This document shows positions 26,741 to 39,700 of a stretch of DNA of 64,000 nt, piece after piece. Within the stretch, counting starts at the first letter, position 1. The number at the start of each line of letters is the position of its first letter. The DNA is taken from the NCBI GenBank assembly GCA_949358305.1, contig OX442316.1:13516001-13580000 (forward strand). Reading direction: 5' to 3'. Under the pieces are notes generated by a model. It saw nothing but the letters and a program-made list of their open reading frames with translations, did no database searches and was not told where the DNA came from. The translations under genes were made by a program, and so were the position numbers. Source of the DNA: Strigamia acuminata (lineage: Eukaryota > Arthropoda > Chilopoda > Geophilomorpha > Linotaeniidae).

Positions 26741-27476
26741 TATAAAATATCAAATTGGTGGCACTAATTACAATTTTTTCCTCAACATTTACAGGAACCT
26801 CCAGCAAACACGTCGTAGCTGTGAATCCTAATTATAGTTCATCTGCCCAGCAATGTTGACCCTCATGACCAAAACATTTGTAATGGTTAGTTCTTCGCGT
26901 AACCTTTCCACCTGTGCTGCATTAATAGGTTTGGTACAAACAAAAATTCATTTCACATCCTGTTAATACACATTCTCCGAAATATGTCGCTGCATTATGT
27001 AATTTTACTGCTGTAGAAACCCCAAGATCATAACTTCTTTTCTTTTCACGTATTCAGTAATAAATTTTTATTTGGTCACAATCCTAATAAATTCAAAACC
27101 AGCTCTGGCCATCCTCCAGTAGCTGGCGAAAACAACAAAAAAATCTGAGAAAGGAATCATGTGCTAACTAAATTTACGAACCAGATCTCGTATATAAAAT
27201 CAAGATTCACAGCCGAGTGCACTATAGTTCAAAAATACTGTAGTAAACTTCAACATTGAACCACCCTTATTTCATTGCTCTTTTTCCTACCTTCCTTCTG
27301 TTAACTGAATAATTAACATCTGTGAACTTGGCCCACCAACATTGGACCACTTGGGTTAAATAACGGTGGGAGGAAATGTTCTCCAGAATTCTCCACAATT
27401 GTTAATGACCAAATACTTACATCTAATTAAGTGCGCGGTGCTGCAGGGAAGCATCGAAATGTGAATATCAGTTTAA

Positions 27477-27545
27477 AAAAATAAAAATAAATAAAATAAA
27501 TAAAATAAATAAAATAAATAAAATAAATAAAATAAATAAATAAAC
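27477..27545 (+). repeat. (ATAAAATAA)n 9-bp tandem repeat
   Basis: About six near-perfect copies of ATAAAATAA, extending into further A/T simple sequence to about 27,650. Confidence 0.9.
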
Positions 27546-27749
27546 AATAATTAATTAATTAAAAATAAATTAAAATAAGAAATTTTTATTTCAAAATACA
27601 AAAAAATTGAAAAAATTGAAAAGAAATAAATCTTTCTTAAAATTCTTATTTCTAATAAGAGCATAAGCTAACAGGAAGTGTAATGACTTTCGTTTGCACC
27701 AAGCGAATTAAAGCAGTTCAAACAAAATAAAGCATGGCACAAACGATTA

Positions 27750-27895
27750 CCGTATTTTCTCGGGCATCCTAAGCCGCGGCTCTTAATCGAGGGCGGCTTG
27801 TTTCATTAACCGTTTCCTGTTTGGTTACAAAAGCCCTTGGTTATTCTTCGAGGGCGGCTACAAAACGAGGACGACTCTTAATCGAGAAAATACGG
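27750..27895. mobile_element. Tc1/mariner-type MITE, 146 bp, TA target site
   Basis: A 13-bp perfect TIR (CCGTATTTTCTCG) is flanked by TA on both sides. The interior has GCCGCGGCTCTTAATCGAGG and further CGAGGGCGGCT motifs. A relative lies at 42,134-42,354. Confidence 0.85.
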
Positions 27896-29126
27896 TACTT
27901 ACGTGACACAAAAGCGTTTTGCTCCAAAAAATTGACAAAACTCACTGTTGGGCACCCAAGTTAAATTTTAGTGTTATTATACGGGAAGTCAGCCCTATAT
28001 TCGTTTGTACCATAATTAGAGCAGTACAAACGAAAATAAATGCTTGGCACATTGGGCACAATTGATTTGCTGCGTACATGACACAATGCTTATTTTTTAA
28101 TTTTGGTTCCGCATCCTGCCAAACAGAATTTTTAAAGTTAGAAAAATCCAAACTCTAACCAAACTAAAAACATTAAACATTGAAAAACATTGAGAAAAAA
28201 AATAACCTTTAATAAAGAATATAATATATTCTCTATATTCTCTCTCACCCATATATTTTCTCTTTATAAAATAAAAAAAAAGTCGCTCTTTTTAAATCCA
28301 CTTTATCCCATCCATATTTCACTTCAGGCACCTTTTTCGCTTGTACATTGTCATTCTCACACGCTCGTAAACTTGTCAAATTACTATTCCCTCCCAACAA
28401 ATTAATTAATTCGCTAAACAAATTTTCCAAAGAAAATCAATTGAACATCCCAAGTGTGAAATTTTCAAATCAATAGGCTGGTAAAACTAATGAATAAAGC
28501 CAGGGTACCCTGGCCAATGAGTAAGCAAAAAGCCCATAAAATCTCCAACCTTGTTATTTTATTTCTCTATTTGACTTCTCCCGCCCAAATCTCTCACGAA
28601 ACTGGCAGTCATCTCGAGTTTCGAATAATCACTTTAAAACGTTAAGAGGGGAGTAAGAGGAGCAAATTCTCTTACTCGATGAATGTATCGCTCATTTAAA
28701 ATCAATTTAAACCGACGACAAATTTTTCGATGTTCGTTCATTTAGTTCATTTGCCAAAACATGCATTTCAAACTGACAGCAAAGAGGTTAATGAAATATA
28801 AATTAAATCCATACAGCTGTTCCTTATTAATATCCAACAACAAATGCCAGTCACCATTTTCAATTACTTGGACTACAAATGCAAACTGAAATCAATGTGA
28901 CCCCAAAAGTGAGTTGCTTCCACAGAGCAAAGCAAATCAAGAATTAAAGCATTTTCCCAGCAATCCATAGTTGTATTCAAAGCGTCAAAACTACAACTAC
29001 ATAAAGCCAGCACAGAAAAATGCAAACTTCTAGAATTACGATGGAAAAAACCGCCAACTTGATATCCGAGATAAAAAAAAACCGTAATCAACACATACCA
29101 TGGGTTCTGCACGTTATCTCGTTTCT
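27896..29126. other. Gene desert
   Basis: AT-rich without recognisable exons. A CAAACG(A)AAATAAA..GGCAC motif appears at about 27,718 and 28,026 as a weak repeat on either side of the MITE. Confidence 0.55.
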
Positions 29127-29850
29127 CTAGGTGCATTCAAAAAGTCGCTTCGTCTGGTTTATCTTCTTTAAACCAGTCTAAATGCATATTTTAGATAGCC
29201 ATTTAAACAGCAAACACAGTTCAAAACTTTCAAGAATGTTGGACAGCAAAATTTTAAAGAAAGGTCTGCTGCAGAGAAAAATAGAATGACATTCTAACCT
29301 AACCTAACGTGTTCTAATCGGTCTTAACTTAGCCTATAGTCTTCAACCGGAGTCGTGAAGCCAAATTCAAACACTAGGCACATTCATAAAGTAATTTAGA
29401 CTAGCCAGCATTTTAAACAACATATTTAAGCTGCTTGTCTCGATCTAACGCCAAAATGGCGGCCCATTTACTCTGTTTTCAGTCACAGTGGCTGTCCACA
29501 CAACATTTGAACAACAGAACATGTTAAACTGAAAGTTAAACACTCGTTTATGAACACACCTACTACTAGTAAATTCAATTTTTTGCACTCTAAGACACAC
29601 AAGTGAATACGAGTAAATAACACCATTACTAGATGCATTCAAAAATAAAAATATTTTGTATTTTACTTCAATTTTAAAACAAAAATGACATCATTTCTTG
29701 TCCTATTAAGTGTAATATACTTAAACTAAAATTGTTAAAACACAAGTATTTTTATTTTTCAAAGCAGCTACTATTACAAAAAACATGTATTCATTGCGTT
29801 TGTGTATTCATAAACAAGTTTAAATGACTCTATGAATGCACCTAGGATTT
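29127..29850. mobile_element. Cluster of CTAGGTGCATTCA-ended repeats
   Basis: Outer ends CTAGGTGCATTCAAAAAGT (29,127) and the inverted ACTCTATGAATGCACCTAGG (29,827-29,846) frame a region. It contains further internal ends, CTAGGCACATTCATAAAGTA (29,374) and CTAGATGCATTCAAAA (29,631), and the second copy of the 26.6-kb repeat (29,432-29,570). Probably nested non-autonomous elements of one family. Confidence 0.6.
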
Positions 29851-31751
29851 TTCAGTTTGCTTTGGTATCAAGCTATATGATGCAGACTCTACACCTGGCA
29901 ATAGGATGCTTTGTGTCTGCTAAAACTCTCCCATGAGCAAAAAGGTTGACCAGAGCATTTTAACATTGCAGTTAAAACATGTTTTGTTGTTTAAAATTTG
30001 TATCCTGTACACTCCGAAAGAAAGCCGACTAAATCACCAATTATTTTTAGTCTTTGTGCACCTCGAGCTGATAATTTCTACTTGCAGAAAGTTAAAGAAA
30101 GATGGATAAAACCCTCAATTAAGTTAACCACATCAAATGGAGTCGTTTAAAAATGTAGTTCAGTCCAAAAGACTTTTAAACTGCAAAAAAATAGTTTCTT
30201 TTAAAGGAAGAGGTCAGTAACTTCTCTTCAGAATCCCAAAGCGCATATTCTGTATCAACATAATCTTCCTGAAAAGCTTTGCAATTTTCATTAGGACAAA
30301 ACCACCAAGGGTTTGATGCAAAAGATTATGCACATAAACAAGCCCGGTGTCTAATTTCCGACAAACAACATTCATTTAGCAAATAAAAGAATCAACTCTG
30401 CATACAGACCGACTGATTAGTAATGAATACCTCAAATAAAACTAAATGAAACCTGACAAAACTCCAATTTCAAGCTCAGTTCGGGTTTCTTTACAAGCAC
30501 TTTTACTTTCTACAAAAACTTCCAAATATTTTGAATGCAATGGCTGAAAAGAAAACTGCAACTTGCATTTTTTCCCTCCTTAATTCAGCCTCGGTTTGAT
30601 TTCTCCTTACAATTTCGCCGTTATCAGCATATAATTTTCCCATTGTTTATTCATGGCACGCCGCTTAGTTTGCAACGTTGCTTCATCTTTCAAAGCAAAA
30701 AATGTTTTCAATTTCTTTGTATCATGAACAACATACAAAATCAAGAAAATGGAGCCAACGTCAAGAAACAAGCAGCAGGTGCAGAACTGCAGACTTTTGG
30801 GCACATGGCCAACTATTGACAAACAAACAAAGAAAGAGAAATCTTATTACACTCAACAGAATACAGCAAAACCTTAGAAAAATTCCTTTAAAAAATAATT
30901 TCTTTTTATTTTCCTATGCCATTATCGTTTGTAAAGACCATTTTCTCGTTATAAAGGAAAATATATTACACTCGAACTTTGTTCTTTGATGGCATTTCAA
31001 CGAGGCCTTCTCAAGAAGAAAATAAAAAAATTTCTGGCATTCGACATGCTTTTCGGCTTTTATCATCCGTTCACTACACAATTCAATGCTGCAGTTTAAA
31101 ATTCTACCCTAGATTTTTTCTTAGAAAAAAAAAACACTAAAGTAAAAAACTTGTCCGCATCAACTATAATAATTTAATAGTGTAAACTTGTCCGCAGTGT
31201 AAAAAAAAGCACTTACATAGTTTCACATCACTTCACACATTTTTTTTTTCTCCTTCAAAAACCATGTCTCTAATTAGTCCAAATTTGAGTAGCTCCCCAA
31301 ACTATTCGAGGAATTACTAAAAAATTCACGAAGCCAAATTAGCACGTACTAGGCGACACCAGATACTTTGAAATTATGCTCGAACTTTTTAACAAAATTT
31401 TATTTTTTCAAAAACTTTTATTGGATTTATTCCCCGAAGTGTTAAAAAAAATTGTTTTACAAAATTTCCCACAAATGGTCATTGTCATTGTCAACAATTT
31501 TTGAGCCGGCTGGGAGTTTCTACAGTCTTCTCAGTCATCCGTGCAAATGCAAGTTGGGTCCTTAAGAAAATCATCTCAGATCTCAAAAAGGCGTTTATCA
31601 GTCAAATCAACTTAAGAGATACAAAATAGGCCTTGGCCTCTGTATCGATTTGACTCGTGGGAATAAAATAATTTTAAAAAGAAATAAAAAATCAATAAAA
31701 TCTATTTTTTTTCACTCCCACCTAAAAAAAAAACCAAAAACAGCGTCCAAC
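29851..31751. other. Gene desert
   Basis: AT-rich. Overlapping + and - open frames at 30.53-30.99 kb lack splice context and match nothing known. No feature is supported. Confidence 0.55.
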
Positions 31752-32180
31752 TATACTCGAGTTGCACTCAAAAAGGCACCTCACAATGTGTACTCATTGG
31801 TCGAGCCAGTTTACTGGTGTAGTGATCCAGAAAAGTAGACCCAAACACCAAAATTGCATTACAATGTACAGACATTGTAATTGATTGCCTAGGCAACGGC
31901 CTAAAATTCAAACTTCCAGACGATGTAAGCAGTAAACACAACAAACATGAGTTTGACATTTTTTAATGTGTAAAACTTCATTTTAATGATGGAAATAAGA
32001 TTTTTTATTAAATAAAATCAAAATAATATTAACTAAACTAGTCATAACAATCATAACAATAAATAAAAATAAAAATTACTTCTCCTAGTAGTAGTATTCA
32101 GTCTGGAGTTAGTAGTAAACTGGCTCGACCAATGGGAGTACACATTGAGAGGTGCCTTTTTGAGTGCAACTCAGAGTATA
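31752..32180. mobile_element. MITE of 429 bp with ~66-bp TIRs, TA target site
   Basis: The ends TATACTC..GAGTTGCACTCAAAAAGGC followed by CACCTC, ATGTGTACTC, and TTGGTCGAGCCAGTTTACT are repeated inverted at the right side with few mismatches. It starts and ends in TA. The interior has no coding frame. Confidence 0.9.
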
Positions 32181-33227
32181 CCTCCCATTTACACATGTTC
32201 ACTCACATTTCACATACAACTTGTAATTCAACACCCAAAACTAATCGCATTTCACAATACCACAAATGCAAAAAAAAAAAATTTTATCGATAATCTTCAA
32301 AAACTTTCCACCGAAATGAAATATTAAACCCATTCGTTTCATTTACACCTCGCCTGAACAGCAAATCAATTCCTCAACACCAAACAAACCTTCAAGAAAA
32401 TGCAAAAACTAAAAAAAAAGCAATGTCAGTAACATATGCCCCCCTCCCCCAAAAAAAAAATATTTAAGAGTGCAAATATCCTGCTGCAGCTGAGATCTGA
32501 AGAGGAAAATTGGAAGGGAAGTAGATTTTTCCAATGCACCCACACACACTGCACTTTATCGCCCGTATTCTCTAAAACACTTCTTCCTTCTCGGTGACAA
32601 GTCGTTCGTGTTTGCCACGCAGAACAGCCTGCATAATGTTACCCACTGCTGCTTGCTCCCTTTTTTCCTATCGATCCTGTCGCAAACATGGAGCAAACTT
32701 AGGTAAAAATTTATGCCCACCTTAAAAGGAGATCCCCATTCTAAGCTTCAAAGGACATTTGCATTTAAACGGGACTGCTTTAGTTTTTCCTCTCTGCGCA
32801 TGCGAAGACCTCACTTTGCTCCTCAGACTGAAACAAATTCTCTCAAGACAAAGGACTTACCTCAAAATAAAACACACAAAAAATATGTATATAATAGCAT
32901 TTACAAGTGCATTTTCTTCCTCTCTAAAAGCGACTACTTGTGCGTGCAAACATTCCAAATTCAGAGCAATTTTTTTTCTTCTTTTGTCTTTTTTTTCTTT
33001 TTAAACTTTGAATTTAAAATGAAAAACTCTGACTCAATGACCTCCTTAATGGCAATTTCTGTTCGAGTAATTTCATTTCCCCGATGTATTGTGAAAGAGC
33101 AGACATGGTAATGGCAGCTCAAGCCATACAGGAAAATTTAAACCTTTTTTTCATATTAATATTCATGTCTTTCTTTGTGTTGAAATTTTTTTTTTAAAGA
33201 AATAAAAACTTTTAAAACAATATTCTA
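32181..33227. other. Gene desert
   Basis: AT-rich with poly-A and poly-T runs. Frames at 32713-33111 are low-complexity Phe/Ser-rich and not credible exons. Confidence 0.55.
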
Positions 33228-33428
33228 CACTGATGGTCAAAATTATGAACTCACCCTGTATATATATTGTAATTTACGAACAAAATACACGCATTTTCCA
33301 GTAACAGGAATGAAATTGTTTTATTAGTAACAAAAATATTACAAAATTCATGTTTTGACCCTCGTCATTAGATGCGGTCACGGTTCCTTCCATATTTTAG
33401 AGTGAGTTTATAATTTTGACCACCAGTA
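33228..33428. mobile_element. Tc1-like MITE, 201 bp, TA target site
   Basis: TIRs (C/T)ACTG(A/G)TGGTCAAAATTAT followed by (A/G)AACTCAC at both ends, flanked by TA. The TIR resembles Tc1/mariner ends (CAGTGGTGGNCAAAA pattern). No transposase. Confidence 0.9.
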
Positions 33429-36400
33429 TATTTTAATCATATATTGTTGTGTGTTCACTTGCGTAGAAATATAAAAAATAAAATAAAATATAATCGAGCC
33501 CAGACCGAAATAATATTGACTAATCCACACGCCAGCTGCATGTGAAAAACGCGTTTCAACCGCGTTTTTATTGCCCTGTTTGTGTCTGGTTCGAGGTGCA
33601 ATGTTACTTTTCTTTTCTTATATTAAAATACAAAAAAAATTATTTTGATTGCTTTATAATAGAAATGTAAAAGCACTTCCTTGCAACTGTTTTCAAATTT
33701 TCATTTTCATTTTGCAGTAATGCATTTTTTTCAAACCAAAAAAAAAAAAAAAATCAAATCAAATGCCAACTTTAACGACCTTTTTTCCCCCTTCCAATCA
33801 CATCACCACATCCTAATAGTGACAAAGGAACTTGCACAATCTGGCAATCATCCAATTTAAATCACAATCTTTTTCCATTCATTCATTCATTTATTAATAC
33901 ACAAAAAAAATAAATAAATAAAAACCACCAACTTCCGTGATTCACAAATCCATAAAATTCAAAACCCCAAAATTCAAACTCCTTTTTTTTCTTTTAAAAA
34001 TATTAAAAACCACTTGAACTTGACCTTCTAAACTTAAAACGCCCCATCACAGGTGCTCCAGCCCATAAATCCTCCCAGAAAAGCCGTTTCTCCATCACTT
34101 AAACCCGAAAATATAATTCACTTAACCAAAAAAAATTACTACTCCACTTCATCCAATGAACTTTTAACACCAGAGGTCAATGAAACAACCATTGACGCGA
34201 ATAAACAAAAAAAACTAATGACAGAAACCCTTTACGACTTTCCTCATGAGGTCATTTGCCTGCCAATATCGTTGGGCGCCCAATTTATGGAACATTTTAT
34301 GTAAAAGTCAAAGTATAAAAGGGCTGCACCTCATCCTTGTCATGGTCCTCTTGCTTATTACTGTACGTCCAACTAAATTGCAGCGCTCAATGTCCTTGTT
34401 AATGAGTGGCAACTAAGATGCTAATTGCACTCCAGAACTACAAGACTGCACAAACACAAGCGGATTATTATGTGGGTTACTGCACTTGGCTTTCTCCAAT
34501 TAAAACTCCCCTCCACGTAATAATAATGTTAAACTTATTGACTTGTGCACAAAACGAATCCACCAACAGCAGCAGTCAAATTATACATTCAAAAACGGAA
34601 CAGCATGCCCGACAACAATAATCCAGTTGCACACTAATATTCGTATTCAAATGAGATTTGCCAACAAACACAGAGACCCCATGCTTACGGCGCTACCAAA
34701 AACTTCCATTTTTCAAATTTATTACCCTTTAATTAGAAGACATTTCTTCCCTCATTAATCACAGCAGGCCCAAAACTGCAATTTAAATTAAAAGTAACAG
34801 ATTCCTGGCATGCTTGCTATTAGGAATTAGAAAACAACATGGCCGACTTATCGACAAACAAACACATGAAGCATCAAACCGGAATAGGCTCCAAACGTGT
34901 CTTGTTAACACCGGATGCACTTGACCTTTAAGTGGACGAGATTCGTGATGCCAACATATTTTGATCCACAAATAGATCTTTTAAAAAATTAAAAAAAATT
35001 TAAAAAAACATTCTTTTTGCTTCATTTCAACCGAAACAACATTTTCAAGTTTGCAATCAAGCAAATTACCAGCAGGCATTAAGACACTCGTTTCCAAACA
35101 ACTTTGCTCATTAACACAAATCAAACTGCAATCTTCTTATCAAAACAAACTCCATTTGTTTCAAGTTTCCACTTCTTTTTTCCCCAGCTTGAAGAATTAA
35201 CACGCCACAGGTAAAGCACGTCGATTAATTCTCTCGATTCCAAACACAAACTAAGTCGCTTTCGAGATTCAGCGACATCATCTAACTCCAAACACGTACA
35301 AATAAAATACAATACAATTTCTCGTCTATAAAATTTTTTTTTTTAAAATGACCGTTTTTTATTTATTTTTTACTTTTATTTTTACTATCTGGTCTGGTCG
35401 CCATGTTGATAACATTACGTGATCTTGCTTCAACTGCGCGTCTTATCTGTGGTTTCCCTCGAGATAAGACACGCAGCCTGTTTTGAAACGAATCATTTAG
35501 AACAAAATACAGCAGCAAAAATGTGTTGACTTCAACTGTCAACCAGTCAACTTTTAACCCCCACCCAAAAAAAAAAATAAAAAAAAAAAAAAATTATTTA
35601 TAATTTAAAATCCACAAACCTAACTAACCACAATGCAAAAACTCACGTGTAAACAAACCCATTCCCCACTAACTCCACAACAAAACCCCATAAAGCATTT
35701 CCCTTCCTTTTCAACTCGATTCCATCACAAGCTTCTGCATTAACAAAATCACAGCTGAAGAATGCATCATTGCTCAACCGATAATAACGCTTCAATCCCC
35801 ACCCCCACAAAAAGAGAAAAGAAAAAAAATCTCACCAACTAAGAAAATCCCTCACTCCCAATAGAATAGAACACAAGCAGCAGCTGCAATATTCATTGCC
35901 AAGGGATCCCTATCCCAGTTGATGGCCTGTGTTAGATTCCCAGCAGTAATGACTGTTTCTCGGCTTCATCCCCGCAAACCCAAAATTATTATCAGCAACA
36001 AGCAAAAATTGGAAGACTCAGCAAAGCTTTCTCTTCTACTTACACAAGTATATATAACAAATATATATTTTTATTTTTCCCCCCTTTTGTTTTTCTTCCA
36101 TTTCCTTTTGTAACGACTCCTTTTCTCGGATTGTTAAAGCCCCAATTGGGGACATGCAGGCTCCGAGCCTTCCTTCTACCACCACCATCTTGATTCCCGG
36201 TTTACTGGCTCCTGGCCAGGTACGAGTGGTTTCAACGTCCACATCACGTGCACCTTTTTGCAGATGTTTGCACTTTGCTCGGAAAAACACTATACTGGCC
36301 TGTCATGACCCTTGTTACGTGATGGCATTTCTTTCACTAACCAAACCATCCGTTAGCAACTATTGAGGAAAGAAGTGAAAAAAAAGAAAGAACGGGGAAC

Positions 36401-36685
36401 TTAAATCAAACTTTCCTAATCAATCTTCAACGAACATGCACAGCTTGCGCTTTTATTCTTCCGTGGTTTAGAATACTAATTTAAATAGTAGAAGAAATCA
36501 AAGCATAAACTCGTGTTTGACTTGCAGTTAAGCGTATATTGTTACCACATGTTGTATGTAGCCACCTTTTTAGTCATAAAATGATTTTAATGACATTAAT
36601 TCAAGACTTTACAAACGATTTATTTTAAACCATAAGCCTTTCGATCAAACGATCATCTTCAGTCGTCAAATCATTTTATTTATTA
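33429..36685. other. Gene desert
   Basis: AT-rich, C-over-G, with poly-A runs (33,738-33,755; 35,560-35,595). No exon, RNA gene or element is supported. Confidence 0.55.
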
Positions 36686-36768
36686 CAGTCGAAACTCTTT
36701 ATAACGAATCGCGATATAACGAATTATCGATATAACGAATACCTAAAAATGGCTGGTTTGGTTGGCTG
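36686..36768 (+). mobile_element. pogo/Tigger-like terminal fragment
   Basis: After a TA, CAGTCGAAACTCTTTATAAC, then GAATCGCGATATAACGAATT and ATCGATATAACGAATACC. The CAGTNGAAnCTCTTTATAACGA pattern resembles pogo/Tigger TIRs. Copies lie at 12,322 and 15,890. Only one end is evident. Confidence 0.7.
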
Positions 36769-39700
36769 GCCATAGAGCACCATGTTAAAAATTTTCGATA
36801 TAAAATTGAACTTTAGGCCTACTTGTTTTGGGAGACCAAGTTTGGACCTGTCTTCAAGGCGGCCATTTTTATCCCCACTTTGCATTAATTTAGCTGTTGT
36901 TTATTTAATGTTTTAATTCAATCTGGGGTAAAATGCTCAGCATTTTATTAATCCCCCACAGCGTAGCTGGTTGTTTCACATTCTTATCAAAATTTAAAGG
37001 ATGATGAAATAATCACATAACACAGGAGAGCTAGTCAAGAAACAAATGCATTTTGTATGAGATTGTTTACCTCCAAATATTTTTCTTCTGGTATCACCGT
37101 ACTATCCAACCTGTTTACTCTGAATTTCCAAGTGAATTACGAAATAAATGTGCACTTTAGCAGTGCCTAAGTGCATTTGTTAGCTGTTAAATCACTTTCC
37201 GAATGCAGCAAGTGCATCCAGGTCTTTAAACAACCCTCCAATGTTTATTGTTTAGTAATTTCTGAAATGCCTGCTTGCTCAGCAAACAACAATTGTGTAC
37301 TAAAACAAAAATCGATACAATAAACATGAATTCTATCTTTTTAGATGAGTCATAAATATGGGAGCGAACCACGAAGGAGTTGTGTTGAATCCAGTCATTC
37401 AATCTGCCCAACTCCTCAATCGAATCTGCACAGTCCATCTCGCTATTGGCATTGTAAATTGTAATCGTACGATTTCAACAGCAGAAATAAATTATTGCAC
37501 CGATAACCAGAAAATATGTGGCATGTACTTTCCCTTATAAAACCCCTGTTACACCTTTTACGCTATAACTTAAAACTACTCAGTCAATCTGTACTACTAC
37601 AACTACTACCCGCACCCATGTGTATTGGGCCGCTTGCATTTTTTGATGTTAAAAAAAATAAAATCGTAAAATTCAAACCCTAAAAAATGTTTTTAATCAA
37701 AATAAATAAATGCAACTTATAGATCAAACATTGGGCTTTATCGCAGACTGTATATCACCGACCAATAATTGTAAATGGCGATAACTCGATTGATACCATT
37801 TGCACTTCGGTAAAACTGTGCACAGCTATACGGAAAAAGTATCTTCTTTAAAAGGTTTATTTATACAAGCATCTGAATTGATCCGTCTCAAACATGTCTG
37901 TTTCTGAGGCCAATCACATTCATAACATCCCAAGCACTTTTCCCAGACCTTCTATTTAATTGCAGCTCTAACTTCCTCTTGAAATACTTTTACCCATTAA
38001 TTATCCTGTTTATTCAGCCTACAAGCTAACAGCGGCAAAAATATTTAAATTCTTTAAAGAGTCAACTTAATCCCACTTTTCAGCTTTATCTTCCCTCTTC
38101 TAATCAACTCTGCGAATCGTTAACTGCTAACTCAAACATGATTTATTTGAAATCCACTGTTTTGGACTTAAATCCATTGATTGTCTCCTCACAAACATCA
38201 ACATTTAGTCCTCAGGACTTTGGAACAAACGAGATTTAATGCATGGGTACCTTCATTACTCACAATCAGGCGCCCACATCCCCAATTCAATTAAAGCTTT
38301 TCAAAAGAGAAACTTTAACAGGCCTTTGCAAATCATCAAAACTGGATGTGTGATAAAACCCCTGAATCATCTCGAGGGGAAAGATTCTTCCAATTCCATA
38401 AATTCTTTTCACCACTCTTTCGCAAGATGCCTCTATCTGATAACCTTTCAAATTTCAATCAATTCTTTTACCTTCCCTTCGTCGAAAACAAATAAAACCC
38501 CTCTCTTTGTCTTCCCAGCTTCAGCTCATTAATTTAAAAAATATCTCGCACGAACATCAACATGTGCACCAATAATTTATTCACAGATCCACCTTTTGTC
38601 AGGTTGTGTGTGTATCTATTAAACGTGACTCAGCACATCTTCTTCACTAAACTGATTCATTCAAACCGATCAATTGCACTTTGCTGCTTTCTTTTTTTAA
38701 CTTAAATATTTTTAAAAAAAATCCATGCTTTGTGACTAACCTGGGCCCAATACTCATCACTCAAAGACCCTGCTCGTGCACACCTTCAGTGCCAAATACA
38801 AACTGCTCATTTTGAATTTAATGAGCAAAACAATACAACAGCGATAAAGAAATCCTTACTTTATTTTAGCATTATTACGCTTAATACTATTAACTATCAC
38901 CGATCTGCGTTGAATGGGAACCGTAAGACATTTTAATTCATAATTTTCTATTCGCTCGTTCAAAACAGGTGCCAAAGTAAACAAAAATGTGCAATTCAAT
39001 TGTAGGCTTTAAATACACGAGATATTGTTTGACTTCGATTCCCAATGCCAGCAGCACTATTACTCTCTTGTTTACATAATTCAAAATTCCCATTATCCTT
39101 ATACAGAACACCAAAAATAGACAAGCATCTCACACACGCAAACCCAAACAAATTTCCATTTTGTTTGATCTTCTCCAAAAATTAATTGAATCACCCATCA
39201 AAAAAATATTAAAAGGGTGCGCATGCGCAACATAGAACTATCTGGGGGAGGGAATCGTTTGTTGTGTTTTTAGTGCCATCTCTTGATGAGAATTGCTTTC
39301 TATTTATTCCCGGAATAGTTTTCTATCGTGGTATTGCTTATTATTACTCCCGTCACACAGATGGTATGGATTGTCCTCCTAAGCGTACTTCTACGTTAAA
39401 AAAGAAATATAAATCAACACCACAACTCGATAAAAATCATCAATAAATAATTCCCACGCCGCCAATCCAATGCCAAACATCATCCATGCATTGATGAACC
39501 CCGCATTGTTCAAACAAGACCGTAACTGACAGCCATGCATTATTCAACTAGCATCACCTCTTTATATTTAAAAAAGAATCTTTCTCGCAGCCTTGAAATG
39601 TACACCACACCATTACTACAGACAACAACAACAACAACAAGATTCTATCTGCGCCTATCTCGCTTTTCGAAATTACTCACCGTGTCTAAAACTCCTTGTC

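Larger units (their letters stand above)
24201..27748. other. Gene desert with several small inverted-repeat elements
   Basis: Holds the TIR elements at 24.83, 25.06 and 26.6 kb listed separately. It also holds a hairpin at about 25,227-25,304 (CCAATCAAAAC / GTTTTGATTGA arms) and the (ATAAAATAA)n repeat. A 142-codon + frame at 25703-26131 has random composition. No exon is supported. Confidence 0.55.

Noticed and set aside
29297-29312. CCTAACCTAACG as telomeric (TTAGG)n
   Set aside because: Only two to three units; far too short for a telomere remnant.
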